Notes: a model not told the origin generated them from the sequence alone. A DNA stretch of 64,000 bases from Trachythela sp. YZ-2020 (GCA_016169945.1 JADLSH010000373.1:558001-622000), one strand, 5' to 3'. Shown: positions 49,401 to 52,849, numbered from the stretch's first letter. Numbers and translations: made by a program.

Positions 49401-49852
49401 ATTGTTTGTATATAAATAAATGTTTTTGTATGAGTAGAAAAACTGAAATATTATTTGGTTGTATATTTTAAGTATCATTTTAAGCAACACCAGAATTTAA
49501 AATCAGACTTCATTTGTTTGTATTGTAAGCGGATTCAAATCTCAGTTTGGTTTGTTTATGGTCAGTTAAATCTCTCCGGCCATCTGCCGTCGGCGCTTTG
49601 TGCCTTCCCATCGGGGAGTCTGCTCAATAACCATGCTGAATTTTCCTCAACCAACATACAAATAACTTTAATGTGCTTCATCTCTTTAGTTTATCGCAGT
49701 ACATCAATGCCAAACTAGACGAAAAGGGATGTGACGTCATCGATGGTCTAGAAGATTATATACCGGAGGATATTACAGTGGAACATGCTGTGGAAGCTTG
49801 GAAAGTTGCCTGTCAGAAAAGTGAGGATTACCATTCAAGAATACAGCAGTAA
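1264..49852 (+). CDS. RNF213: RNF213/mysterin-like E3 ubiquitin ligase, C-terminal part (25 exons, gene-level entry)
   Basis: This is the gene-level entry; each exon is listed separately. I joined 25 GT-AG exons: 1264-1443, 2049-2267, 2446-2557, 4094-4609, 5507-5626, 6096-6206, 12453-12506, 12899-13099, 15731-15806, 15973-16007, 26879-26976, 27702-27855, 28710-28884, 33834-33928, 34742-34799, 35965-36167, 37428-37560, 38338-38424, 39722-39902, 40749-40953, 42041-42115, 44303-44500, 46979-47068, 48324-48493 and 49690-49852. Every junction keeps phase. The product is about 1,235 residues, close to the RING-to-C-terminus distance in vertebrate RNF213. Order seen: C3HC4 RING, alpha-helical E3 module, RZ-type zinc finger, C-terminal domain. 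Known of the family: a cytosolic AAA+ ATPase/ubiquitin ligase linked to lipid droplets and to coating intracellular pathogens, with the RZ finger needed for LPS ubiquitylation. The AAA+ core must lie upstream of this window. No inactivating lesion was seen. Antimicrobial function here is inference. Confidence 0.9.
2049..2267 (+). CDS. RNF213: RNF213-like exon: post-RING helical E3 module
   Basis: Acceptor CAACAG|T at 2048. The first T completes an AGT codon left by the RING exon. The donor AG|GTATGT gives phase 2. The peptide begins FRNRCKSFFMELVSLYCFG, which resembles the segment just after the RING in vertebrate RNF213. A later in-frame AG at 2067 would break the phase, so the start at 2049 is preferred. 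Confidence 0.85.
2446..2557 (+). CDS. RNF213: RNF213-like exon
   Basis: Acceptor TTTTTCCAG| at 2445, donor GAG|GTATCC, phase 2 in and phase 0 out. The peptide contains REKEVYEHLEEYLHRASG and ends CIHCME. It is a short helical piece of the E3 module, placed by phase and by order. Confidence 0.8.
2870..3640. mobile_element. Palindrome-bearing repeat element, copy 1
   Basis: It contains an almost perfect hairpin at 2907-3007 with ~40-nt arms around GACCGAGCGATAGCGAGGTC, then TTTATTATATGGC, and ends with the inverse GCCATATAATAAA near 3620-3632. The same order of parts recurs at 45785-46655, so this is a dispersed family. No coding region. It sits in the intron between exons 2557 and 4094. Confidence 0.65.
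3638..3745. repeat. Long near-perfect hairpin
   Basis: The stretch TTAGATGTTTTGGTATGTAG at 3641 is repeated inverted at about 3724-3743. The arms are ~42 nt with an ~18-nt loop. A further partial copy of the CGCTGTATATTT part follows at 3843-3858. Probably a MITE or its terminus. Confidence 0.65.
4094..4609 (+). CDS. RNF213: RNF213-like exon: largest E3-module exon
   Basis: About 172 residues in phase 0 at both ends. The donor is GAG|GTAATA. The acceptor after CACCATGAG (4093) has a pyrimidine-rich run and fits the phase, but it is the least certain junction in the gene. The sequence is Leu/Ala-rich and helical. It includes a stretch ending KWILPPQSE that matches the order of the vertebrate family. 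An open frame continues past the donor to 4723 but is intronic. Confidence 0.8.
4610..5506. other. Intron without recognisable element
   Basis: AT-rich sequence between two exons. Open frames on both strands here are short and show no family features. I see no clear inverted repeat. Confidence 0.5.
5507..5626 (+). CDS. RNF213: RNF213-like exon
   Basis: Acceptor TTATTTTTAG|, donor CGG|GTGAGT, 40 codons in phase 0. The peptide begins EQDKTPDTFIVHHENYYTVR and ends NIDDLNVVVR. It is placed by phase and clean splice signals. Confidence 0.8.
5927..5996. repeat. Hairpin made of Penelope-type terminal sequence
   Basis: GCGGGTCTGTAAGGATCAAA pairs with an inverted copy ending at 5994. The inner AAACTACCTGAAAAAT equals the end of the Penelope-like element at 16040-16060. 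It looks like a minimal remnant of two opposed element ends. Confidence 0.55.
6096..6206 (+). CDS. RNF213: RNF213-like exon
   Basis: Acceptor TTTCACAG|, donor AAG|GTAGGT, 37 codons in phase 0. It encodes DLQAQTSARSCYVLLALFRE and ends DRIPAK. It is a helical segment of the E3 module. The next exon lies 6.2 kb away, because this intron contains a TIR transposon. Confidence 0.8.
6626..7491. mobile_element. Short Helitron-like non-autonomous element
   Basis: The left end CCCCGAGCCGGCGCGAAGCG (hairpin GGCGCGAAGCGCC) and right end GCATGTATTTCTAG match both ends of the 8.4 kb insertion at 17397-25798. The flanks fit an A/T target with no duplication, and CTAG at the 3' end fits Helitrons. About 0.87 kb, no meaningful coding. 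Confidence 0.5.
7848..8300. mobile_element. Palindromic element(s) with GGTCCGGTATCC arms
   Basis: Two palindromic blocks lie at 7850-7935 (GGTCCGGTATCC and its inverse) and 8190-8290 (arms of ~45 nt from GGTCCGGATAGGGAATACTG, loop rich in GGCCTTCGGCC). A related palindrome is at 47870-47925. No coding. Confidence 0.6.
8685..9213 (+). pseudogene. Transposon-encoded Cys/His protein, N-terminal exon
   Basis: ATG at 8685 (AAACAATCATGG context) opens 144 codons beginning MAEDIYKTRISSCFMHFDGV. It includes a helical RQRLKKFLECRSKW segment and a motif HHMKCWKKFCDEEKIRRQQR, then stops at 9119. In another frame the sequence goes on through a CxxC motif (EICIICGRDASWFS) to a splice donor CAG|GTTTGG at 9214, so a frameshift or unseen small intron lies near 9060. 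The combination H-x-x-C...CxxC resembles uncharacterised proteins I associate with cnidarian and fish transposons. I cannot name a catalytic domain. Together with 9340-9866 it may be the gene of the surrounding transposon, for DNA binding or another role (inference). Confidence 0.5.
9343..9866 (+). pseudogene. Transposon-encoded Cys/His protein, C-terminal exon
   Basis: Follows the acceptor CACCAG at ~9342. One frame encodes LLRTAAERKNDERILVQIRG then a V-H-Y-H-K-V-C-Y-C-N-Y-T-K-F motif (Cys/His ligands) and YEKSYDVFCKKVIETEVIGE. Around 9640 the coding continues in another frame with DASKYRAFKLKQRLMKSYPQ and ends in an acidic tail at 9866. One frameshift therefore disrupts it in this copy. The block 'Y-R-A-F-K-L-K-Q-R-L-x-K-S-Y-P-Q-L-V-F' is family-like but its function is unknown to me. 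Confidence 0.5.
10518..10780. mobile_element. Small MITE nested in the TIR transposon
   Basis: GAAACATTGTTGCGCAAAGA at the left is matched by an inverted GCGACAATGTTTC at the right. Several AAACATTTG/CAATGTTT copies lie inside. About 0.26 kb. Confidence 0.45.
11750..11945. repeat. Dispersed repeat, also at 29690-29840 and 51300-51460
   Basis: Shared blocks include AAAATATGCTGAACTCAGCA, the TTGCCTGGTCTTGTTCT stretch and AATTAATTA near TGACGTCAT. The three copies are in both orientations. No coding. Confidence 0.5.
12072..12318 (+). mobile_element. tRNA-like SINE head inside an inverted repeat
   Basis: The central unit at 12141-12212 has a Pol III A box (TAGCTCAGTGG) and B box (GGTTCAATTCC) with a partial anticodon stem around CCGGAAT. 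The 5' and 3' acceptor strands do not pair well, so it is not a functional tRNA gene. It is bracketed by inverted ~45-bp arms: AGAAGGTTAAGGTGGATGGA at 12087 and its inverse ending near 12305. Confidence 0.6.
12453..12506 (+). CDS. RNF213: RNF213-like micro-exon (18 codons)
   Basis: Acceptor GATTTATAG|, donor GAT|GTAAGT, phase 0 at both ends. It encodes VLEKLRQYIAGIQCLPND. Too short to find by itself, it is supported by exact phase, a strong donor and its position between two better exons. Confidence 0.7.
12899..13099 (+). CDS. RNF213: RNF213-like exon
   Basis: Acceptor TTCTTTTTAG|, donor ATG|GTAAGA, 67 codons in phase 0. Begins LKGLAGNFLTNFEKANGQLL and ends LMNLALNPALMM. It is the helical segment immediately before the RZ finger exons. 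Confidence 0.8.
13559..14714 (-). pseudogene. 5'-truncated LINE (non-LTR retrotransposon) with reverse transcriptase remnants
   Basis: On the minus strand the RT palm region is readable from ~14714: IDLTKVFDNVNRDG, then PFPVTNGTKQGCVLAPTLFS. The catalytic YADD box (DLQYADDCAL) lies near 14378-14400, followed by ISIKKTEVMYQPAP and, at 14096-13830, IRWQDKVSNVEILERCDVPS. Frameshifts and stops separate the parts, so it is dead. TGATGTCGTTACTTA at 13544-13558 and 14715-14729 is a 15-bp target-site duplication. The break at 14714 is the usual 5' truncation. The lineage (CR1/jockey-like) is inferred. Confidence 0.85.
14756..15430. mobile_element. Foldback MITE with ~330-bp arms
   Basis: Left arm 14756-15100, from TACAGGGTGCCCC. 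Right arm 15140-15430 is its inverse, ending near CTAACAAAGTAATACC. Shared landmarks are AACCGTTTGCC / GGCAAATGGTTAG and ATCTACCTATC-type blocks. Directly abuts the LINE copy. No coding. Confidence 0.75.
15731..15806 (+). CDS. RNF213: RNF213-like exon leading into RZ finger
   Basis: Acceptor TTATATAG|, donor TATG|GTAAGT, phase 0 in and phase 1 out. It encodes NAFIPTMPHDDAPEVMQALT and ends DGRWY. The motif P-T-M-P just before the RZ finger is typical of RNF213. Confidence 0.85.
15973..16007 (+). CDS. RNF213: RNF213-like micro-exon: first half of RZ-type zinc finger
   Basis: Only 35 nt. Acceptor TTTTTAG|, donor GAG|GTAAGT. With the previous exon it reads YECPNGHRYVITE, the first ligand pair (C and H) of an RZ finger as in RNF213 and ZNFX1. 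The second half is 10.9 kb downstream at 26879. In the family, the His region of this finger takes part in ubiquitin transfer. Confidence 0.85.
16025..17397 (+). mobile_element. Penelope-like element, 5' portion (inverted fragment plus sense fragment)
   Basis: From 16025 to ~16500 an element end lies in minus orientation: terminal TTGTAGGATCAAACTACCTG, the CTCGAAACGTCGAAG motif typical of Penelope-like 3' regions, and a GIY-YIG tail. From ~16600 the sense copy encodes the RT-endonuclease linker with GTFPCGIGQCKTCNFV, then CSKCGML and, after a one-base deletion at ~17075, FYIGETGRCLRTRL. It continues NTGNHSVPNMKIRVIYSISG at 17161-17220. Inverted partial copies of this kind are usual for the class. 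It is inactive. Confidence 0.8.
16960..17340 (+). pseudogene. GIY-YIG endonuclease domain of Penelope-like element (frameshifted)
   Basis: The readable parts in order are a CysX-rich linker, the Y-I-G and R-C-L-R-T-R catalytic strip, then NTGNHSVPNMKIRVIYSISG and RKRHEMRFISQLGTIHPHGI. GIY-YIG enzymes nick DNA for target-primed reverse transcription in Penelope elements. The frame breaks once inside the domain (missing T at ~17075). Confidence 0.75.
18604..18960 (+). pseudogene. OTU-type cysteine protease relic
   Basis: The first frame encodes GLQPHDVDGQGDCLFPSVSH with the catalytic Asp and Cys (D-G-x-G-D-C-L-F) of OTU deubiquitinase-like proteases, followed by a helical H-M-E-I-R-I-A segment. 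Near 18850 coding switches frame to KMSTHGEWCDNIIVQATANS, the next conserved OTU block. The catalytic His region is not recognisable. OTU domains of this kind are found in host deubiquitinases and also in Helentron-type transposons. Its place inside a Helitron-like insertion favours the latter (inference). Confidence 0.7.
19397..19574 (-). pseudogene. G2E3-like gene, third exon (start of HECT region)
   Basis: Minus-strand exon between acceptor TTTATAG and donor GAG|GTATTT. It encodes VLDVATLLRSHVTSNVLLAK and VFIIRRSKPWKSFMREMMQH. The R-R-x-x-x-W-x-x-F pattern is the usual entry to a HECT fold. No further HECT sequence, including the catalytic Cys part, is found between here and 17397, so the gene is truncated by the end of the insertion. 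Confidence 0.55.
19646..19766 (-). pseudogene. G2E3-like gene, second exon
   Basis: Minus-strand exon after acceptor AACCGAAG. It encodes IPQTSSGIMHSDPWILVASD and a Ser/Asp/Glu-rich stretch SSDDEEITSISTDVERQ. An acidic linker of this kind separates the N-terminal part from the HECT region in the G2E3-like family. The donor (GTTAAC) is approximate. Confidence 0.5.
20374..20892. mobile_element. TTAA-flanked MITE, family A
   Basis: TIRs TTAAGGTGGCTCCCTACA (left) and the inverse TGTAGGGAGCCATCTTAA (right), 519 bp. The TTAA target suggests a piggyBac- or Kolobok-type mobiliser. Related ends at 41302-41321, 57705 and 59784. No coding. Confidence 0.75.
20889..21302. mobile_element. TTAA-flanked MITE, family B, abutting family A
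   Basis: TIRs TTAAGGCGCTGTTACACTAT and the inverse ending GTGTGACAGCACCTTTAA, 414 bp. Inside are several copies of ACACTATGCAACTTGTCTC in both orientations. Its left TTAA (20889-20892) is also the right TTAA of the neighbouring element. Confidence 0.7.
21322..22060 (-). pseudogene. G2E3-like ubiquitin ligase, first exon (zinc ribbon), frameshifted
   Basis: ATG at 22060 in good context (AAAATGG). It opens MAEHKSAGLLNKQSNVNFCS and a zinc ribbon C-x2-C-x11-C-x2-C (FCSKCAF...FCPRCG). A Ser/Phe-rich linker follows. At ~21785 an eight-T run shifts the frame. The second frame carries ITIQVGVMDDCLKIKRGETL, LPLKVNSLATHDEILAAAIK, and FSRIVLYLF. The exon ends at donor GAG|GTAAGG (21322). This zinc-ribbon + ubiquitin-like-region arrangement is that of cnidarian proteins annotated as G2/M phase-specific E3 ligase-like, which end in a HECT domain. 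The frameshift could be real or a homopolymer error. Confidence 0.6.
22104..22514. repeat. 19-bp tandem array, left
   Basis: About 20 units of TGTACTGTAAATATATTTC, with CTGACACTACTG-type joints at 22277 and 22493 that mark higher-order blocks. Confidence 0.9.
22517..22910. repeat. 21-bp degenerate tandem array, left
   Basis: Units such as GTGGAAGCACATAGCATTTCC and CTTCTCCGTGGAAACACG variants. Alternating A/B type units at 22690-22790 indicate a 42-bp higher-order period. Confidence 0.85.
24405..24826. repeat. 21-bp degenerate tandem array, right (inverted)
   Basis: Inverse of the left 21-bp array, with one or two more GAGAAGGCGCGTGTTTGTGC units at the outer side toward the centre (24418-24490). 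It ends at the same junction GGCCCTTATGGGCCACCGTA. Confidence 0.85.
24826..25320. repeat. 19-bp tandem array, right (inverted)
   Basis: About 18 units of the 19-mer followed by four or more diverged units GTATTGGAAATATATCTGT. The 19-mer is nearly self-inverse around AAATATATTT. Confidence 0.9.
25799..26015 (+). mobile_element. Penelope-like element, 3' terminal part
   Basis: Continues the element broken at 17396: TGTAATGTGATTTCCATATT, GACTAAATCCATCTGATTGG, then CTCGAAACGTCGACG and the terminal GGTAGTTTGATCTTACAAAC. It is the inverse of 16025-16215, so the two ends form ~190-bp inverted repeats. Confidence 0.8.
26312..26775. mobile_element. Palindromic MITE
   Basis: Arms of ~105 bp: ACAATAAAATTTAG...CTTACCGATTTTTCGTATCT at 26319-26430 and the inverse at 26655-26765. 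The spacer contains AAGATGGCGG. It lies 100 bp upstream of the second RZ-finger exon. Confidence 0.65.
26879..26976 (+). CDS. RNF213: RNF213-like exon: second half of RZ-type zinc finger
   Basis: Acceptor TATTCTTAG|, donor AA|GTGAGT, phase 0 in and phase 2 out, exactly what both neighbours need. It encodes CGKPNQVYNCPTCHAAIGG, supplying the remaining cysteines (C, C, C) and the conserved IGG. Without this exon the frame would break between 16007 and 27702, which independently supports it. Confidence 0.85.
27702..27855 (+). CDS. RNF213: RNF213-like exon after RZ finger
   Basis: Acceptor CGCAATTAG|, donor CAG|GTGTGT, phase 2 in and phase 0 out. Contains QDRSSTGHILRRAQAQQQ and ends LLGTDQDIQ. 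The D-R-x-x-T-G-H-I-L motif directly after the RZ finger is highly characteristic of RNF213. Confidence 0.9.
28007..28187. mobile_element. Short palindromic MITE
   Basis: Arms ~70 bp: TTTGATAACCATTAGCATTT then GAAGTTGAAGTTAGAA, with inverse TTCTAACTTCAACTTCACTT and GGTAACGGTTATCAAATT. No coding. Confidence 0.65.
28710..28884 (+). CDS. RNF213: RNF213-like exon
   Basis: Acceptor TTATACAG|, donor GAG|GTAAGT (phase 1 out). Contains SIAAIIKPPVQDVVQFLKEH and, later, EAMQIIHLVLVGIVNNLG. The IIKPPV and IHLVL motifs match the region after the RZ finger in vertebrate RNF213. Confidence 0.9.
28885..29544. other. Intron without recognisable element
   Basis: Contains a C-run (29238-29249) and otherwise featureless AT-rich sequence. 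Open frames on either strand show no family traits. Confidence 0.4.
30069..30182. repeat. Degenerate tandem repeat (GGCCGACAGACATTT-like)
   Basis: About seven units of 14-18 bp, for example GTTTGGCCGACAGGCATTTG and ATTTAGCCGACAGGACATTT. Found only in the left arm of the inverted duplication. Confidence 0.7.
30755..31575 (-). pseudogene. Polinton packaging ATPase, C-terminal part (minus copy)
   Basis: A 249-codon open frame (31504-30755) follows a short broken stretch up to ~31575, where a small insertion changes the frame. It begins after the ATPase core and contains GYLMLDLKPTTDDQQRLKTN, a Pro-rich linker (GFLTPPPTQGERPKLKHNFF), and a duplicated motif, DLAMMTPEQREGYEQRLL and DIARLSPEDRQEYENSLK. 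It ends RYALRSRPY. The FtsK/HerA-type (A32-like) ATPase of Polintons moves DNA into capsids. The Walker A region is not present. Confidence 0.65.
31775..32869 (+). pseudogene. Polinton packaging ATPase, C-terminal part (plus copy)
   Basis: Sense copy with more of the ATPase core than the minus copy: GQWQPSYFDMMRTMPGIEF, then after a one-base shift at ~31835 a Walker B strand LIVLDDLM, the TKGSHHRNLFVIYIVQNIFH block and ISLNAHYIVLFKLPRDRQQ. Open from 31905 to 32315, then frameshifts; Pro-rich linker at 32446-32660. Ends RYALRSRSY at 32869. Walker A is missing because the inverted duplication starts downstream of it. It is a non-functional relic. Confidence 0.75.
33834..33928 (+). CDS. RNF213: RNF213-like exon
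   Basis: Acceptor TTATTGTAG|, donor TCC|GTAAGT. It encodes NLNIDGNLSAKDSRRAWEDA and ends YLNPLLS. The preceding 4.9 kb intron holds the Polinton-derived inverted duplication. Confidence 0.85.
34742..34799 (+). CDS. RNF213: RNF213-like micro-exon
   Basis: Acceptor CTTTCCCAG|, donor CTTG|GTATGT, phase 0 in and phase 1 out. It reads AISHLLQDSLGRMVRDERL. A longer open frame that covers it (34564-34791) is in another frame and is not coding. Confidence 0.75.
35965..36167 (+). CDS. RNF213: RNF213-like exon
   Basis: Acceptor ATCCCCAG|, donor AAG|GTATAC. Includes LLHELDDPNYAVITELNPMC and the motif LWRYRKKITIEYL, a strong match in order and composition to the 'W-R-x-R-K-x-I-T' stretch of the RNF213 C-terminal region. 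Confidence 0.9.
36896..36985. repeat. 15-bp tandem repeat, six units
   Basis: TTAAGTTAAATTGCC repeated six times, the first unit varying at one site and the last ending TTGTC. The 15-bp period gives an open frame by chance. Confidence 0.95.
37428..37560 (+). CDS. RNF213: RNF213-like exon
   Basis: Acceptor ATCCTATAG|, donor AGAG|GTAAAA, phase 0 in and phase 1 out. Contains LRALQYLPDIIKLQRLLFEK, the 'FLP-x-I-x-x-LQ' type motif of the family, and ends TLGNFLKR. Confidence 0.9.
37690..37865. mobile_element. Short palindromic MITE
   Basis: ATCCAAATCACGTGTTCTGT and AAATTGCAGTTGAATAT on the left; inverse ATTCAACTGCAATTTAATG and AGAACGTGTCTTTTGGAT on the right. ~175 bp. Confidence 0.65.
38338..38424 (+). 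CDS. RNF213: RNF213-like exon
   Basis: Acceptor TTCCTTCAG|, donor GATG|GTGAGT. It encodes APQIREQFNALINSFRMAWK and continues IVRSSLTQD. Phase 1 in, phase 1 out. Confidence 0.85.
38836..39047. mobile_element. MITE with GGGCCGGTTGTTCAAA ends
   Basis: Left GGGGCCGGTTGTTCAAAG, right TTTCGAACACCCGGCCC, 0.21 kb. A single similar end occurs at 48511-48530 (GGGGCCGGTTGTTCAAAAG) with GGTTAA repeats. Family is widespread in invertebrates, from memory. Confidence 0.65.
39722..39902 (+). CDS. RNF213: RNF213-like exon
   Basis: Acceptor TCTTTATTAG|, donor AG|GTGAGT. Contains TPISFFLPANSGQGRCALAL and NNFLVTLHNDFV, one of the best conserved C-terminal blocks of RNF213 ('FLLP...G-G-x-C-A-x-A-L...LHN'). Confidence 0.9.
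39947..40305. mobile_element. Palindromic MITE
   Basis: CGGCTTGTGCAAGTGACGTC at the left matches an inverted GTCACGC..GACTGCACAGGCCG at the right, and CAACTTTGGGTGGCA matches TGCCACCCAAAATAGC. About 0.36 kb, in the intron after the 39722-39902 exon. Confidence 0.6.
40749..40953 (+). CDS. RNF213: RNF213-like exon
   Basis: Acceptor CTATTTTTAG|, donor TTG|GTAAAT. Contains NITKAHLVAYDPDKDFLPMA, the C-x-Y-S motif (HCDYSL) and the tail FIRGRPRLIS, each with a counterpart in the vertebrate protein. Confidence 0.9.
41302..41321. repeat. Solo end of TTAA-flanked MITE family A
   Basis: ACTGTAGGGAGCCACCTTAA equals the right end of the element at 20374-20892. No left partner within 1.3 kb. Confidence 0.6.
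42041..42115 (+). CDS. RNF213: RNF213-like micro-exon
   Basis: Acceptor TTTTCTTAG|, donor CAG|GTAGAT, 25 codons in phase 0: VELFVFSKDICDGEVFTALK and QKIRQ. It is placed by phase and by order. Confidence 0.75.
42116..43920. other. Intron without clear elements
   Basis: Contains an AAGATGGCGG stretch at 42472 and many short palindromic bits, but no element I can bound and no coding I recognise. Confidence 0.4.
43929..44092. mobile_element. GC-rich MITE with CCTCGTACCCAG ends
   Basis: Left CCTCGTACCCAGTCGCTTTG, right inverse AACGCCTGGGTAGGAG. The core GCGCGCGGGACGACACGCG is far more GC-rich than its surroundings. Confidence 0.6.
44303..44500 (+). CDS. RNF213: RNF213-like exon
   Basis: Acceptor TCATTTTAG|, donor AAG|GTAAAT, 66 codons in phase 0. 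Contains IAIGFLSSAGGDPSMSIYEY. The GFLS-x-AGGDP-x-M block is a signature of the RNF213 C-terminus. Confidence 0.92.
45027..45191 (+). other. Orphan exon-like Cys/His open stretch in intron
   Basis: After a TTTTGTAG acceptor-like site an open frame reads DDEDDGLISSYECPQG, then RGCSLRTAQSWGFCKHPVIH, and stops at 45189-45191. The density of Cys, His and Trp is unusual for random intron. It is not needed for the RNF213-like frame (44500 and 46979 join in phase). It may be a relic exon of another gene or transposon; function unknown. Confidence 0.3.
45785..46655. mobile_element. Palindrome-bearing repeat element, copy 2
   Basis: Same layout as 2870-3640: ACTTACTGACTGAGAGTGAG, hairpin arms AAGGTCTTGCTGTATTGACC, TTTATTATATGGC, a GGTCACGCGAGGGCAAAGTA block, and an end GCTTGCCATATAATAAATAT. 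Diverged but colinear for ~0.8 kb. Confidence 0.7.
46979..47068 (+). CDS. RNF213: RNF213-like exon
   Basis: Acceptor TTCTTTTAG|, donor CAG|GTTTGT, 30 codons in phase 0: AEQFCQLQHIVSLWLLLSLE and RARILTKHKQ. The 'QL-x-H-x-x-x-LW' motif is that of RNF213. Confidence 0.85.
47810..48062. mobile_element. Palindromic element with TTTATTATATGGC ends
   Basis: TTTATTATATGGCTTTATGA on the left and inverse GAGCCATATAATAAACAGTT on the right. Inside lies a GGTCCGGATAACTAGTTATC CGGACC palindrome like that at 7850-7935. Confidence 0.65.
48324..48493 (+). CDS. RNF213: RNF213-like exon
   Basis: Acceptor CCTCTTTTAG|, donor CC|GTAAGT. Starts DPFDDVSDKVKSSLKKKQKF and includes LNVDKFVRVLLEFILLYLK. It is the helical penultimate segment of the protein. 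Confidence 0.85.
49690..49852 (+). CDS. RNF213: RNF213-like terminal exon with stop codon
   Basis: Acceptor ATCTCTTTAG|. The first T completes a proline codon from the previous exon. The peptide includes LSQYINAKLDEKGCDVIDGL and IPEDITVEHAVEAWK and ends SRIQQ before TAA at 49850-49852. The 'P-E-x-I...W-K' end matches the family C-terminus. No confident poly(A) signal was identified downstream. Confidence 0.88.
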
Positions 49853-51220
49853 CTTGTACGGAGTGTTTGTCTGTATTCTTGATTTTCATCTCTTAAAATT
49901 TACATCGGATTTAAAGAACCATCAAGTCAGCGAGAAACATTTTAATGTATTATAATTCCAAAACCCAAGATGTATATCTTAGATGAGAGCAGTAGTACCC
50001 TGTAAAAATTCGAATCAATAATCACGTTTCATTAATTCGTCATATATTTTGGATGGAGTATATTTTTGGCAAATTGGATCACTTTAATTTTTTCACGTTT
50101 GAAATATTCAGCACTTACCAGCAATCCATTGATACCATCGGAAATACCAATATAAAATTAGAATGATTACAAATTGTTTATCAAGTGAAATTGGTGTAAG
50201 ATGGTTGTCATTAAAACAACTAATGTTTTTGTGTGTACTTAAGATATAAATCATCCAGTTTTAGAATTATATCAAGTTCAAGGTGCTCTAACATGAAGTA
50301 TCCATAACCGTTAATCAGTCTATTGCGCGGAACAGGAAAGAAAACACTATATAGAGTGCACTTTGAAACATTAACTTTTCTGAAACATTTTCCAAAAAAT
50401 TATTATAATATTACAATAGCTCTTTTTGTTTACATACTAACTAGTCTAATTGTTGTATAGTTTACTTTTAACTGATATAATATTAGTGAACACTTTGCAT
50501 GCAATTAATCTTCGACAACTATGGTTTAGTTAAATTGAATATACATTTGTTATGTGCATGTGTTTTCATTTGTCATTCTTCGCGAGGTATGCGTAACTCA
50601 TATACCTAAGTTTTTAAATTAAGAGATACTTTACTGTTTTCAATGTAGTCTATAAAGGACCAGTATAAGAGTGCACTACATTACGGGCGCATAAACTCGT
50701 CAACCAATATGAAAGGTTACTGACTTTCTTCACTGGATCTATGAAAATAGCAATTTTAGGCATGCTCCTGAGCCGACAGTGCGATGATAAATTCTATAGG
50801 CATGACGAACGGTTAACAAAAAGAATTTCACTTGTCACAAATACAGCTTTTCCCGATACAGTAAATTTTGCTACAAAATGACAGTGGAGTTATTGGTGTG
50901 AGCAACATATGGTGCCATCTTAAACAAAGCATACGCTTTACAGTTAATTCAAATGAAATCAAAATAATTATTTCATAACATGTTTCAAGTAATGTGGGTA
51001 AAGAGGACTATCCCAGTATCCCAGGCACAAGTAAAACCTGCACTTTTCAGTTTTAGTATAATGAGTGGCGAACATTTACACGATAAAAGGATAGTGTAAA
51101 CATCCCGGGGGTTGTTGCGATGGATATGCTTTTTAGCATTGCATTGCCATTGTAATATTTTATGGATTTTTAAATTTTTTAAATGTTTAAGATTATTAGT
51201 AGTAATATATGTCGTTTCCA
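49853..51220. other. 3' UTR and intergenic DNA after the RNF213-like gene
   Basis: AT-rich, no bounded repeat and no convincing gene. No standard AATAAA close to the stop codon. Confidence 0.4.
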
Positions 51221-51223
51221 ACC

Positions 51224-51298
51224 CCCTTTTTTGTGGTGGCGGGTGGTGGTGTGTGGTGGTGAGTAGTGGTGTGTGGTGGAGGGTGGGTGGTGGTGGAA
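51224..51298. repeat. GGT/GT-rich simple repeat
   Basis: Irregular units of GGTGGTG and GTGTGGTGGT over ~75 bp, purine-pyrimidine biased with few C residues. Confidence 0.85.
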
Positions 51299-51299
51299 C

Positions 51300-51460
51300 T
51301 AATTAATTATGCAACTTGACCTCATTTCTTTGTGGCCCCTAACCCTAATTAGTATACAAATAATGGAAGGGCAGCGTGGCGCAGGGACTAATTAGTATGC
51401 AATAACGTCACAGAACAAGACCAGGCAAGTTTGGGCGAAACAATAATTTTGCAGACCTAT
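51300..51460. repeat. Dispersed repeat, copy 3
   Basis: Carries AATTAATTATGC, CAAGACCAGGCAAGTTTGGG and CGAAACAATAATTTTGC as in 11750-11945 (opposite strand) and 29745-29830. Confidence 0.5.
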
Positions 51461-52849
51461 ACACTTTTACAACAAAAGGCGTTAATTTATACCGTTCAAT
51501 GATTGTTTGTAGTTAGATTATGAGCAACTCTACATTTTACAAATTTTGGTCGTATTTTCGCCTATTTAGCTTTCTTTATGTTTACACAGCGATGGTGTCC
51601 TTAGGAATCTATTCGAAAATTGCGAAAAGCATCGATTGCCCTGTACACTGTATATGTTTTTTGCCCGGTTCCCCCGCCATCTTGGATTTATCATACATGT
51701 CACGCCTCCGCTACACATACGAGTCAGCAATCTAGACCCAGTGAACTCTATATAGACTGGAACGATAACTCGATACAAACAGTCCTGTGATTGCGTGAAG
51801 CCAACATGGCGGGCCAATGGAGCGATCTCTTGTAGGTATCAGGTTTGAGTGTATTTTGAGTTGTTCAACGACTTCCGGTTTTTCCAGCAAACCTGGCACG
51901 CGGATATATTTTTGCCAAATTTTGTCATTCCCTCACGGATTTTAGAGCGAATTTAAGATCTTTGATTAAAGCTAGCATCGTTGTTTTGAGAGTTGTACGG
52001 TATCATTCTTGCAGGGGATATCGATTAATATCGAAAGAAATGCATTTAAAGGCGAAAAATCGAGGATAGTTTCGTGTAACATATTCCAAGTCTGGGCTAT
52101 TTTGGTCTCAATGTTTCCTTCCTTCCCTCGTTATAAGGAAGTCACAGGCGGGCGCGGGCAAATAGAGCCTGGGCCTCCTGTGGTCAAACCGGAATTTCAG
52201 ACAAAAACAACCGGAAAAGGCCCAAAGGCAAACAAAGACTGTTGCTATGGTTTTTTAAGTGGCCGGAATGAATTCCCCAGGGTACAATACCCTATATAAG
52301 ATTTTTTGTCGGGACTGAAGGGCGTGGGCAAACCATATATAGTCAAACTACGGCAAGCGTGTGCATGCTGGAAAATTCCCGATAAATAAAAAAAAATTCA
52401 AAATAAATATTTCTAGACTTAGTATCGAAGCGAAACTTTACATCATAAAGACACAGATAAAAAGCTAAATTTCGACAATTAGAAGTCTCTGATAATATGG
52501 TCTTATAAAGAAGATATTAAAGATTGTTTGAGTTGAACTGGAGTATACTGGAGGTATGTTTGGGATTAAACGTTTAGTATTTTTGATTCTGTAATGTTTA
52601 GTCGGCAAAATAGCCCACTGTTAAAAAGCTTATTTTGTACGGATTCCAATGGTGTTAATTTCATTGCCAGGGGGTAAATATTTTGCAAAGGAAATCGTAC
52701 TCCAAGTGCTCTTGCGACAACATAATTAAAATGCGACCGACCAGAAATAAATATTAATTTGAATATTATTATTTGCGCGGCAACTGTTCATATTTCCATA
52801 GACGTATAAACCTGTATGTACCTGAATGTCAGTCGTATTTAGAAAATTT

